From the NCBI GenBank assembly GCA_037447655.1, contig JBBHKE010000579.1:186001-250000 (forward strand): 64,000 nt of DNA, given 5' to 3'. Below are positions 56,266 through 64,000 of the stretch, in pieces (position 1 is the stretch's first letter; the number at the start of each line of letters is the position of its first letter). Source of the DNA: Zygnema cylindricum (lineage: Eukaryota > Streptophyta > Zygnematophyceae > Zygnematales > Zygnemataceae). The notes under the pieces are model-generated. The model saw only the letters and a program-made list of their open reading frames with translations, had not been told where the DNA came from and made no database searches. A program made the position numbers and the translations under genes.

Positions 56266-56767
56266 TACACCGCGAATCGTAATTAGAGTAAATTACTCTA
56301 ATTGGGTCGCTTGAAATTTCGACTCTATCACATGAAATAGAGTAAATGATTCTAATTTTTTCATTATTCTATTTAAGGTAAAGTTTAATTAGCGTTTTTA
56401 ATTCTAATATAGGTTCGTTTTAAATAGTGTGGAGTACGGACGACCTCCGACCGTGCAAAATTGTACTTTATTAAGTAAAAAAGTACAAATAATGATTTAA
56501 TACAGGCCGTTATCATGTAACTGCGTTTTAACAAACCGCGTAGTGCAAACGTTATAGTGACGATAAACTTTACGTTTTGCCAAATTCTGTACGAATACCT
56601 TATTTACAGTGGAGGATATTAGCGTGCCAAATTAGAGTAATTAAATAAATTAGAGTAAACTTCATAGTTGAAACAGCTCTATCAAATAATTAGCGTTCAT
56701 TACTCTATTTTTTTTTTAGTTTTTGTACTCTAATTTTTTCATTACTCTAATTACGATTTGCGGTGTA
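56266..56767. mobile_element. Long MITE, copy 2 (inverted), nested in another MITE end
   Basis: It starts TACACCGCGAATCGTAATTA and ends TAATTACGATTTGCGGTGTA. It sits inside the right end of a short MITE: GTTAACAC before it and GTAGCAATTCACGGTGTA after it. Joined at a single TA these equal the intact end of 55605-55824. This shows a TA target duplication, as made by Tc1/mariner-type transposases. Confidence 0.85.
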
Positions 56768-56783
56768 GTAGCAATTCACGGTG

Positions 56784-57005
56784 TACACCGCTCATCGTTA
56801 TTAGTGTTAAAGTTTTTTTTTGCCACTAAAAACATATTTTCTCCGTGCACACTTATCGGATTGTCAACCGGAGACCGCCAATAGAAAGGTGAGAATCTTG
56901 CCTTCCAATAGCAATCATCGGATTGATAATCCGACAGGTGTGCATGAAGAAAAGATGTTTTACGAGGCTAAAAAAACTTTGATACTCATAACGAGTAGCG
57001 GTGTA
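56784..57005. mobile_element. Short MITE, TACACCG family, complete
   Basis: It starts TACACCGCTCATCGTTATTA and ends CATAACGAGTAGCGGTGTA, 222 bp, and shares its first TA with the preceding MITE end. Internal inverted words (ACACTTATCGGATTGTCAA and TTGATAATCCGACAGGTGTG) make most of it palindromic. Confidence 0.85.
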
Positions 57006-57029
57006 GCCATAAATTGGACGTGTACGTAA

Positions 57030-58130
57030 ACTTAAAAATTTCAAATACGATCCACGATGGACGAGCGATAATAGCCTTATATGTGGCATAGACCATGTGC
57101 TTTTAGACTGGGTGGAATCAAATCCAGAGAAAACCACCAAAAAAATCTTTGTTGAAGTATATCCAATCGTTACAACGATAAATCACGAAGGTAAAAGTGT
57201 TACGTTCTTGTACATTTGCACATATTAGGATATTGGTACAACAATACAACATGAATGTACAATTTGTACATCCGCGTACGCTGGTACATATTTAATTTAC
57301 GCCTGGTCGTACACATACGGCGTTCAAATTTTGTGCTTTAAATCTTTGAATATTCTCGCGTTTGAACAGGAACCTACTTGGTACCGGTAGCAAAAAACCA
57401 CGTAGGCTGATTGGTAGCTTGTTGGCACGACCTGATGGAACAAAAAAAAAACAGAACTATTTATTTGTTTATTATTATTTTTATTTTATCAATATATCAC
57501 CGTTAATAAACAGGTTTGTACGATTACTAGCAACGCCTAATGGACGAGAGTCCTTATTATGTACTGAGGAGTGGTTCAAATCTGGCCGCGGGCAAATTTC
57601 TTTAGTAATAACATAACCAAGAAGTTTGTGCAATGATATAGTACGCACGTATAGATATTACAATTTAAATCATTCAAACAAATCATTAATTTCATCTGTG
57701 CGTACACATACTACATTCAAATCGTGCGCTTAAAAGAATACTTGACTATAATGTCTGAACACGAGCCTACGTAAGAGATAAGCAAATTGATTTAAAAAGC
57801 GCAATGGTAAAACCATTTGAGACCAGGGGTACAAAAGGGGTGGCATGTCCAAAACTGAAAAACTACAAGCAGGGCAAAATAAAACATAGAAAAGCAACGT
57901 GAACACATAAAAATAGCGCGTAAAACAAAAGCACTTAAACCCAAAAAGAAAAACACAGTAACTCACTTAAACCAATGCGACAAACCCCAATGCGGCACCA
58001 ACCGAAATGAAGCACGTAGTCGAGAGGTGCCTTGTTGGCACGGCCTAATGGAATATTGATCAAAATATTACTACCGGTAAACGTCTTCATACGATTATTG
58101 GCACATTGGCTAAGCGAATACAATAAGCTC
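57030..58130. repeat. Dispersed repeat C, further copies
   Basis: Blocks here match 37800-38200: GGTGGAATCAAATCCAG (about 57110), ACGACCTGATGGAAC (about 57427) and GCCTAATGGAATATTGATCA with AAAATATTACTACC (about 58044). GGTTCAAATCTGGCCGCGGG at about 57574 resembles the T arm and 3' end of the tRNA-like sequence at 55234. The unit structure is unclear and no protein is encoded. Confidence 0.5.
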
Positions 58131-58570
58131 TAATGAAAATATAGTACGCTTTTACAAAGATTTTTAATTCAATTTGATTATTATTCTTTTTATTGGAAAT
58201 TCAACATGTGAGACCGGACCTGTGCTACACATATAATAGATACCCAATTGTAGAATATGGAGCGTTCACAATAGCTTTGAGTCGTACTCAACAGACGGTA
58301 GAAAAAAAAAAAAAATCTTATCCTTTTTTGTGAAAAAAGGCGGGAGAAAAGATAAAAAAATGAAAAAGAGCACGCCCTTTTAGGGTTCGAACCCCGGTCT
58401 CCATCTACCTAACCAGGCTCAAAGTCAAAAATAGTTAATGAAAAAGTGCACTCTCCGCCTTATAGACAAGAGGCCCAAGAGGGACTCAAAAAACTCAATT
58501 CAAATTTGAAAAAATAACGAATAAAATAAAGTAAAAGGTATTAAATCGAGAAAAGAAAGGAGAGAGAGTG
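58131..58570. other. AT-rich spacer before the rRNA block
   Basis: No gene assigned. GGGTTCGAACCCC at 58383-58395 resembles a T-arm box, but no matching acceptor or anticodon stem is present. Confidence 0.4.
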
Positions 58571-58772
58571 GTCGTGTAGCAGGCACCCCTTCTTGTGAAC
58601 TTATCGGGGTATTTTGCCGAGTTCCTTGACTATAGTTGTCGCGCTTGCCTGAGGATATTATCCTCGACCACGTGTGGTTGTTCTCGGTACGAGACTTATA
58701 GTCATATCTTTAAAACCTTTCCTAAAAAAAAAAAAAACCAAAAAAAAAAAAACCTTACCTTACCTTTCCTTT

Positions 58773-58813
<41 letters not shown>

Positions 58814-59185
58814 CTTTTCTTCCTTTTCTTGGAAGCAAAGCGTCAGATGCTTCGAATTTCTTCTATTTTTCACACTTCAAGGTTATGCTTTGCGGATTTA
58901 CTAATAAAACCCTCTTTGTGCTTAGACCAACATTATCAAAAGTAGTACAGGAATATTAACCTGTTGTCCATCGACTACGCCTTTCGGCCTCGCCTTAGGT
59001 TTCGACTAACCCGGGGAAGACGACCTTAACCCTAGAAACCTTGGTCTTACGGCAAGAAGGATTCTCACCTTCTTTCGTTACTCACGCCGACATTCTCACT
59101 AGTAAAAACTCCATCAATCTTTACGGTTTGACTACACTCCCCTACCGTTAAGTAAATAATAAGGAAATTACTTTCCTAAGTATTA
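58571..59185 (-). rRNA. Bacterial-type 23S rRNA segment (domains II-III), interrupted
   Basis: Read on the minus strand, this is LSU rRNA of bacterial type. On the plus strand it shows the complements GGTATTTTGCCGAGTTCC, GGAATATTAACCTGTTGTCC, CTACGCCTTTCGGCCTCGCC, CCTTGGTCTTACGGCAAG and GATTCTCACC in 23S order (roughly E. coli nt 1680 down to 1170, from memory). An A- and T-homopolymer insertion at about 58723-58830 splits the conserved TTCC-TGGAAGC helix. The variant GTCTTACGGCAAGAAGGATT and GCCTCGCCTTAGG look more like Gram-positive or mollicute 23S than like plastid or alphaproteobacterial and mitochondrial sequence, which is a judgement from memory. It must be a nuclear copy if the scaffold is right, and is probably not functional. 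Confidence 0.8.
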
Positions 59186-61807
59186 ATTCGGGGTGACTGG
59201 AAGTCCCTCCACGCCGAGCATGAGGATCGGGTATCGAGCACCTCTTTCATACCACGTCGGCCACCTAAGCCATCGGATGTCCCGGCCTCTTATCGTCGAG
59301 CAATTCACTTAGGCCGAGTTGGTGAGCTTTCTCGAGCGGTTCGGGCCCTACAGCCATTCACCCCTGCCCTCGGATCTTCTTCCACTATTGAGGTCCTTCG
59401 AGCTCTCCACCCCCCTGCCCCTTCCCCTTTACCCCTTTCCATCCACACCTTTGAGCCTTCTGAGGGTTTTGCTTTGGATCGGGAGGTTTTCATTAAGGCT
59501 CTTAGCTCTTCTCCTCACCTTTCAGCAGGGGGCCCCTCGGGCACAGTATACGAGTTGTTTCGCGATGTTTTGCCCCCTGAATCGGGTGCCCGGGGGTTCG
59601 ATGTGTTTTTTCGAGTATGTTCCCTTATAGCTAGTGGGGATGTTCCCCCTCGGATTTGTGATCTTCTCACGGCGTCCCGCCTTGTGGCAATCGCCAAACC
59701 TAATGGTGGGATCCGCCCTATTGCCGTGGGAGAGGTTTTATATAGATTGGTGGCTCGTGCGATATGTCTCCAGCTCCAACCGGCTTTCCATGATTATTTC
59801 TCTCCTCGTCAGTTTGGAGTGGCCACGAGAGGGGGTTGTGAGGCCGTGGTCCATGGGATTCGGGCTTTGTTGGATGTACATCCGGATTGGTTGGTCCTTC
59901 AAGTCGACGTTTCCAATGCCTTTAATACGGTGGATCGGAACGTGATTTTTTCAGAGCTTATGGCGGCTCCATCTCCGATTGTCCAATTGTTCCCCTTTGT
60001 GAGGGCTTTCTATTCTTTGACAAACAGCCTTTCCTTCTCGGCCGATGGTGATATTATTCCTCTCTCCTCTGCTACTGGCACTCGCCAAGGTGACCCTCTC
60101 GGCGGACCTTTGTTCGCCCTTGCCCATTACCGGGCCCTTCGTGCCTCCGCAGCCGCCTTCCCTTCTTGCCTTTTTCCTTCGGTCGCAGATGATACGCACA
60201 TTGTTGGGCCGAGAGAACAAGTCGTGTTGGCATATGATTTTTTCAGGGAACGTTTAGCCGAACTCAACCTTTCAGTTCAGCCGTCGAAGTGTGTTATTTG
60301 GTCTCCTCAGGATATTCCACTTTCGTTTACTACCCCTCCTGGTTTTCAAACCCCTTCTCCCTCCGATGGCATTCGTGTGCTTGGTTGCCCCCTTGGTTCA
60401 GATACTTTCGTGACCCAATTCCTTCATGATGCTTTACAGACAGATCTAGCCCAAGTGGACGACCTTCCTCACCTTCCCGATCCCCAAGTTGCTTTTGCTA
60501 TGTTAACCAGGTGTTTTCCCCACCGCCCTTCTTACCTCACTCGTACTTCCCCTCCCACCTCGACATTTCTCTCCTCTCTCTCGGCTTTTGACGATCGCCT
60601 CATGGACGTCCTCCACTCTCTGTTAGGTCGCGGGGCATTTGATCGCGAGTCTGGGCCATCAGCCCGCATTCAGGCATCCCTCCCTGTCTCTACTGGGGGG
60701 TTGGGTCTATTATCGACCGCTCGTGTTGCTCCAGCTGCCTATTTGGGAAGTTGGTGTCTTATTGCCTCTACTCTTGTTTCCCGTTTCTTGGCTGGGGACA
60801 CCCCCGTTCTAGCTACTGTTATACCCCGGGTTTCTGACGGTGTGTTCGCCTTCCAGCGATCTCTATTGGACGCGTCACGTTCTCTTCCTCCCCATTCCCT
60901 TGTGGATGTGCCGATTTTCTCGACCCTTGTTACAAAATCTGTTGAGCGTGTCCAGGAATCGATTTCCGACCGGGTTGTCGCCACCATTAAATCCGAGCTT
61001 CTCACGGCGCTTCCCTCCGATTCTTCTCGTGCCCGTCTACTCTCTTGTGGTGGACCTGGTTCTGGGTCTTGGCTTTTTGCCACACCTATTTTGTCCACTC
61101 TCCGATTCTCACCAGCTCAGTTCACCACTGCCCTTCGGTTTCGCCTCGGCCTCCCCCATCCTCTTTTACTTGGCTCTCTTGTTTGTGCATGTGGTCGTGT
61201 CTTAGGGCCCGATGGTGTCCATTTGCTTCGTTGCTCCCATGGGGGAGATTTGATCCAGGCGCACGACACTATTCGAGACACCGTTGCCACTATTGCTTCA
61301 GAAGGGGGCTTTTCTGTGCGTCGAGAGGTTTCTCATATTATTCCCTCGCGTCAGATAGATGTTGTTTTGCTTGATGGTGCCCGTCGCATTTTCGGTGATA
61401 TTGTTCTGGCGAACCCTACTTCATCTACAGTTGTTGGTCAGGCGGCTCGACATCTTGGGGTGGCAGCTCGTGATGCTGCTAAGGCGAAGGAGCGTGATTA
61501 TGCCCACCGGGACCCTATGGATGACTTTATTCCGATGGCGGTCGAGATCTTTGGTTGTTTGGGTGTTGCACTGGACGAGTTTCTCCGTACTTGTGCTCGA
61601 CGTGCTTTCGAGCGTCGAGGACTTGGGAGCCCTCCTCCTTCGGTCCTTACTTCTTTTTACCGTCAACGCTTATCTGTGGCTCTACAACGAGTGCAGGCTT
61701 CTATTCTCCTCCGATCGACTGTTGCGGTTATGGATCGTCGCCGTGCTCTGGAACTCCCTCAACGTGCTCCCCCGGGCTGGGGGGACTTACGGGGTTGTTT
61801 TTCGTAG
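59180..61807 (+). CDS. Non-LTR retrotransposon polyprotein: reverse transcriptase plus RLE-like endonuclease, 5'-truncated
   Basis: The frame is open from 59180 (after TAA at 59177) to TAG at 61805-61807, 875 codons, with no ATG before the conserved part, so the 5' end is missing. RT motifs appear in order: KPNGGIRPIAVGEVLYRL, QFGVATRGGCEAV, motif A VDVSNAFN, motif B GTRQGDPLGGPLFA, motif C VADDTHIVG, motif D LSVQPSKC and motif E IRVLGCPLG. The C-terminal part has a CCHC-like cluster (CACGRVLGPDGVHLLRC) and a PD-(D/E)XK-like run (RQIDVVL, FGDIVLAN, then KAKERDY), as in R2-type restriction-like endonucleases. Motif C starts with V where F or Y is usual. The region is GC-rich unlike its surroundings. 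The product would prime reverse transcription at nicked target DNA. Confidence 0.9.
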   Translation, partial: VLIRGDWKSLHAEHEDRVSSTSFIPRRPPKPSDVPASYRRAIHLGRVGELSRAVRALQPFTPALGSSSTIEVLRALHPPAPSPLPLSIHTFEPSEGFALDREVFIKALSSSPHLSAGGPSGTVYELFRDVLPPESGARGFDVFFRVCSLIASGDVPPRICDLLTASRLVAIAKPNGGIRPIAVGEVLYRLVARAICLQLQPAFHDYFSPRQFGVATRGGCEAVVHGIRALLDVHPDWLVLQVDVSNAFNTVDRNVIFSELMAAPSPIVQLFPFVRAFYSLTNSLSFSADGDIIPLSSATGTRQGDPLGGPLFALAHYRALRASAAAFPSCLFPSVADDTHIVGPREQVVLAYDFFRERLAELNLSVQPSKCVIWSPQDIPLSFTTPPGFQTPSPSDGIRVLGCPLGSDTFVTQFLHDALQTDLAQVDDLPHLPDPQVAFAMLTRCFPHRPSYLTRTSPPTSTFLSSLSAFDDRLMDVLHSLLGRGAFDRESGPSARIQASLPVSTGGLGLLSTARVAPAAYLGSWCLIASTLVSRFLAGDTPVLATVIPRVSDGVFAFQRSLLDASRSLPPHSLVDVPIFSTLVTKSVERVQESISDRVVATIKSELLTALPSDSSRARLLSCGGPGSGSWLFATPILSTLRFSPAQFTTALRFRLGLPHPLLLGSLVCACGRVLGPDGVHLLRCSHGGDLIQAHDTIRDTVATIASEGGFSVRREVSHIIPSRQIDVVLLDGARRIFGDIVLANPTSSTVVGQAARHLGVAARDAAKAKERDYAHRDPMDDFIPMAVEIFGCLGVALDEFLRTCARRAFERRGLGSPPPSVLTSFYRQRLSVALQRVQASILLRSTVAVMDRRRALELPQRAPPGWGDLRGCFS

Positions 61808-62062
61808 ATATTTAATTGAGTTAGGGTTGGGGTTGGGGTTTGTATTTTTGTTTTTGTGAGTTGCTGTGCTTTTCATTTTGAGTTAGGGTGCTTTTATTTT
61901 CCTTGTTGTTGCTTCCTTTTTTTAGGGGTGGGTTCTTGTCGCTCTTTTTGTTTTTTATTGTTGTTTTTCAGTGTTGGTTATGCCACCCCTTTTGTACCCC
62001 AAGACTCAGATGGTTTACCATCGTGCTTTTTAATTTATCCTGCAAGTCGGATTAATTACTTA
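59186..62062 (+). mobile_element. Non-LTR retroelement inserted in the 23S-like sequence
   Basis: The 23S homology stops at about 59185 (ATTAATTCGG) and resumes at about 62063 (AAAGCTTCAGTATAG, then TTTGAGCCC), so the 2.9-kb insert comprises the RT frame plus a 250-bp T- and G-rich 3' region. Left and right borders show similar CCTAA words but no certain target duplication. There is no poly(A) at the resumption point. The 3' region contains TTAGGGTTGGGGTTGGGG at about 61821-61838. Confidence 0.7.
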
Positions 62063-62765
62063 ACCTAAAGCTTCAGTATAGTATTTGAGCCCTCTTACAT
62101 TCTCGGCGCTAGGACGCTAGACTAATGAGTTGTTACACACTCTTTAAAGGATTAAAAAAAAAAAAAATGGCTGCTTCTAAGCCAACCTTCTAGCTGTTTT
62201 TGCATCCTATCTTCCTTCTACACTAAATACTATTTAGGAACCTTAGCTGTTAGTCTGGGCTGTTTCCCTCACGTCCATGGAGCTTATCCCCCATAGACTG
62301 ACTGCAAAAGAACCCCTCCTATCTCTCATTATTTCACTTTTTCCTTCATTCTTTTTTCCTTTACCTCCTTCCCTCTTCTTGCTCTCCCTCTTTTATTTCT
62401 TCTCTTTTGGTCTCTCTATCTCTCTCTTTCTCTCTTTTCCTCCTCTATTGTTCCCTCTTCCTCTCCCTCTTCACTTTCTTTTTCTTTTTTCCTCTATTTT
62501 CTTCTCTTTTTTTTTCTCCCTCTGTCTCTCCCTCTTCCTCTCCCTTCCCAACAGTATTCGGAGTTCGATTACATGCGGTACCCGATTAAGGCCCCATCTA
62601 TATTCATTGCTCTACCCCTGCTACACTTTTTATTTCACGCTAGTCCTACAACTATATCGGGGAGAATCGGCTATCTCTAGGTTCAGCAAGCTTTTCACTC
62701 CGAACCACAAGTCATCCAAGAACATTTCAACTGTTGCCTCTAATTTTCTCCCCCGATGTTCATAG
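62063..62765 (-). rRNA. Bacterial-type 23S rRNA segment (domain II), interrupted
   Basis: The 23S continues on the minus strand. Its plus-strand complements are TTACACACTCTTTAAAGGAT, TGGCTGCTTCTAAGCCAACC, CCTTAGCTGTTAGTCTGGGC, TATTCGGAGTTCGATT, TCGGGGAGAATCGGCTATCT and CACAAGTCATCC (about E. coli nt 1160 down to 770, from memory). A run of 14 A (about 62153-62166) separates TTTAAAGGAT from TGGCTGC, inside the GTPase-associated centre that binds L11. A 240-base pyrimidine block (about 62313-62551) separates CTGACTGCAAAAG from TATTCGG. These breaks argue for a decayed copy. Confidence 0.8.
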
Positions 62766-63398
62766 TCTATTCTCCAATTTCTCAAGTTTCAAATTGTAAG
62801 TTAAACCTAAAAGTTCGTCTCTTAAGAAACCTGCCGTTAAAAAAAAAACATAAACAATTTATGATTGCAAATAAACGACAAAACGAGCCGTAAACAAACA
62901 GAAAACAGTAATAAACAAGAAATAACAAACAATAACCAATAAATAAAAAGACAAAAAAAACAAAAAAAATAAAATACAAAAAACAAAAAACAACACAACC
63001 AGTACACAATAATCGAACAAATAACAGTTTGAGCACAAACCACAATCGCTCATATAAAAGTCGAAAACAGACTCGACAAAAAGAAAAAAAAAAAAGAAAA
63101 ATAATAAATAAATAAAGGAAAAAAAGAAGAAAAGAAAAGGGAAAGGGAAAAAAAAAAAAAAAAGGGGGGAAAGGAAAAAAAAATAAAAGGGAAAGAAAAA
63201 AAAATCTTCAAATAAACCATATGCTTATTATTGCATCGGATTAACAAAACATCGTCGTCCAACATATTACAAAAAAAGAGCGAAACAAAAAATAAAAAAA
63301 AAGGAAATTAAGCAGCCTAAAAAAACCACATTATTATTCCCTCTCCAATCCACACTATTCCTTATAAAATCTTACTTAATATTCCTTAAGAGGGGTTT
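62766..63398. other. A-rich spacer and 3' flank of the Notchless-like gene
   Basis: Long A and AAAAG tracts dominate (63070-63210), giving spurious hydrophobic frames on the minus strand. It contains the 3' UTR of the minus-strand gene that ends at 63399. Confidence 0.5.
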
Positions 63399-63482
63399 TT
63401 ACCCCATCCACAATTTCAAAACCCTATCTTTTCCACCGGAAGCCACTTTTTGCCCATCCGGACTCCAATCCACGGCAAATAC
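63399..63482 (-). CDS. Notchless homologue (WD40), last exon
   Basis: On the minus strand an acceptor GAGACAG is followed at 63482 by an 84-nt exon encoding VFAVDWSPDGQKVASGGKDR and then VLKLWMG with the stop at 63399-63401. This is the closing WD40 repeat of Notchless/NLE1-type proteins, which end in LKLW plus two or three residues. Notchless works in nuclear maturation of the 60S ribosomal subunit with the Midasin ATPase. The rest of the gene lies beyond the right edge, behind an intron that contains the pentanucleotide satellite. The match is short but distinctive. Confidence 0.7.
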   Translation of the reverse strand, partial: VFAVDWSPDGQKVASGGKDRVLKLWMG

Positions 63483-64000
63483 CTGTCTCTCTCTCTCTCC
63501 CCCCCCACCCCCAACAACAAAGAAACGAAAAAAAAAAACAATTAAAATGGGGGAAAAGATAGAAAAAGAAACCCAAAAAAAAAAAAAAAAAAAAAAAAAA
63601 ACTAGAGGAAGAAATATAAAAGAAAATAACAAAAAGGAAAACAAATTGCAAAAAAAAAAACCCATGACAGAACGGAGCGGAACCAAAGAAAACCAATCAC
63701 ACCAAAACGGAACGGAAAAGGAGAGTATGGGGACAAAACAGAACCAAACGGAAACAAACTGAATCGAACAGAACAGAACGAAACCAAATCAAAACGAAGC
63801 AAACCGAACCGTATGAAACTGAACGGAACGGAATGGAACGGAATGGAACGGAACTGAAACAAACCGAATCCAACTGAACCGAACCGAACAGAACAGAATG
63901 GAACAGAGCTAAACGGAACGGAAGCGAACTGGACCGAACCAAACCAAATAAAACCAAACAAAAACAAACTGAACTGAACCGGGCCAAATGCTATTTACCT
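63483..64000 (-). other. Last intron of the Notchless-like gene (partial)
   Basis: On the minus strand the intron ends in a GGGGGGAGAGAGAGAGACAG purine-type run before the exon. Upstream are A homopolymers (63575-63602) and, from 63670 to the window end, the pentanucleotide satellite. No further WD40 exon is visible. Confidence 0.55.
63670..63985. repeat. Imperfect GAACC/GGAAC pentanucleotide satellite
   Basis: Some sixty pentamers of the form GAACG, GAACC, GAATG and AAACC run in tandem. The minus-strand frames of SVPFRS/SVPFHS type are produced by this repeat. Confidence 0.9.

Noticed and set aside
58383-58395. GGGTTCGAACCCC as part of a tRNA gene
   Set aside because: The palindromic T-arm-like word has no matching acceptor, D or anticodon stems on either strand.
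58571-59185. Plastid origin of the 23S segment
   Set aside because: The GCCTCGCCTTAGG and GGTCTTACGGCAAGAAGG variants differ from what I recall of plastid and cyanobacterial 23S (GCCTGATNTTAGG and GGTTTTCGGGGCATTGG). Not excluded for mitochondria; needs alignment.
62313-62551. Pyrimidine block in the 23S copy as a spliceosomal intron
   Set aside because: The right edge CCCAACAG looks like an acceptor on the plus strand, but no GT or GC donor is at the left edge and the rRNA is on the other strand.
63602-63987. Minus-strand frames of 96 and 121 codons at the right edge
   Set aside because: They follow the GAACC satellite with a five-residue periodicity (SVPFR type) and lie in the intron of the Notchless-like gene.

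Overview
The window is nuclear DNA from a eukaryote, most likely of the green lineage (Viridiplantae). I infer this from three genes. One is a complete 536-residue CCT-epsilon chaperonin subunit whose C-terminal half is plant-like. One is a GrpE co-chaperone with a chloroplast-transit-peptide-like leader. One is the last exon of a Notchless-type WD40 gene at the right edge. Leucine-rich-repeat exons of exactly 72 nt and Helitron and Ty1/copia relics fit the same picture. I cannot name the species. The DNA is AT-rich, introns are long and full of simple sequence, and most of the window is transposon-derived.

Layout. 1-10.2 kb: a copia gag fragment at the edge, a broken Helitron Rep/helicase (1.35-3.83 kb), two Helitron 3' regions, a 21-bp minisatellite, a Helitron-like unit filled with 26- and 50-bp minisatellites and ending in a hairpin plus CTAGT, then a TIR element containing a nested MITE. 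10.96-20.2 kb: CCT5 in nine exons, all phases and splice sites traced. 21-27.6 kb: a dense run of TIR elements with visible target-site duplications, including a 1,065-bp near-perfect fold-back whose empty site survives at 30.5 kb. 27.5-31.4 kb: two arginine-rich minus-strand frames, an inverted copy of the minisatellite Helitron, a TTG/TTC microsatellite. 31.9-35.8 kb: five 72-nt LRR exon modules with related introns, one split by a retrotransposon gag fragment. 35.8-46.9 kb: AT-rich and repeat sequence with a few doubtful exon candidates (EGF-like, Pro-rich). 46.9-51 kb: GrpE in three exons. 53-58 kb: a cluster of MITEs that abut and nest at TA sites, plus a tRNA-like sequence. 58.6-62.8 kb: a stretch of bacterial-type 23S rRNA on the minus strand, broken by simple-sequence insertions and by a 2.9-kb non-LTR retroelement with an 875-codon open frame. 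63.4-64 kb: last exon of a Notchless-like gene on the minus strand and a pentanucleotide satellite.

The ordinary genes are chaperone and ribosome-assembly housekeeping genes (CCT5 for cytosolic protein folding, GrpE as nucleotide exchange factor of an organellar Hsp70, Notchless for 60S maturation). They are not an operon and I see no joint pathway.

Most notable: (1) the 23S-like rRNA block carrying an RLE-type retroelement and a poly(A) interruption in its GTPase-associated centre; (2) repeated tandem copies of exon 3' ends with their splice donors inside CCT5 intron 1 and GrpE intron 2, and again behind the GrpE stop codon; (3) the fold-back element with its matched empty site; (4) a large MITE superfamily whose TA target duplication can be proved inside the window. 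A 10-N assembly gap lies at 6217-6226.
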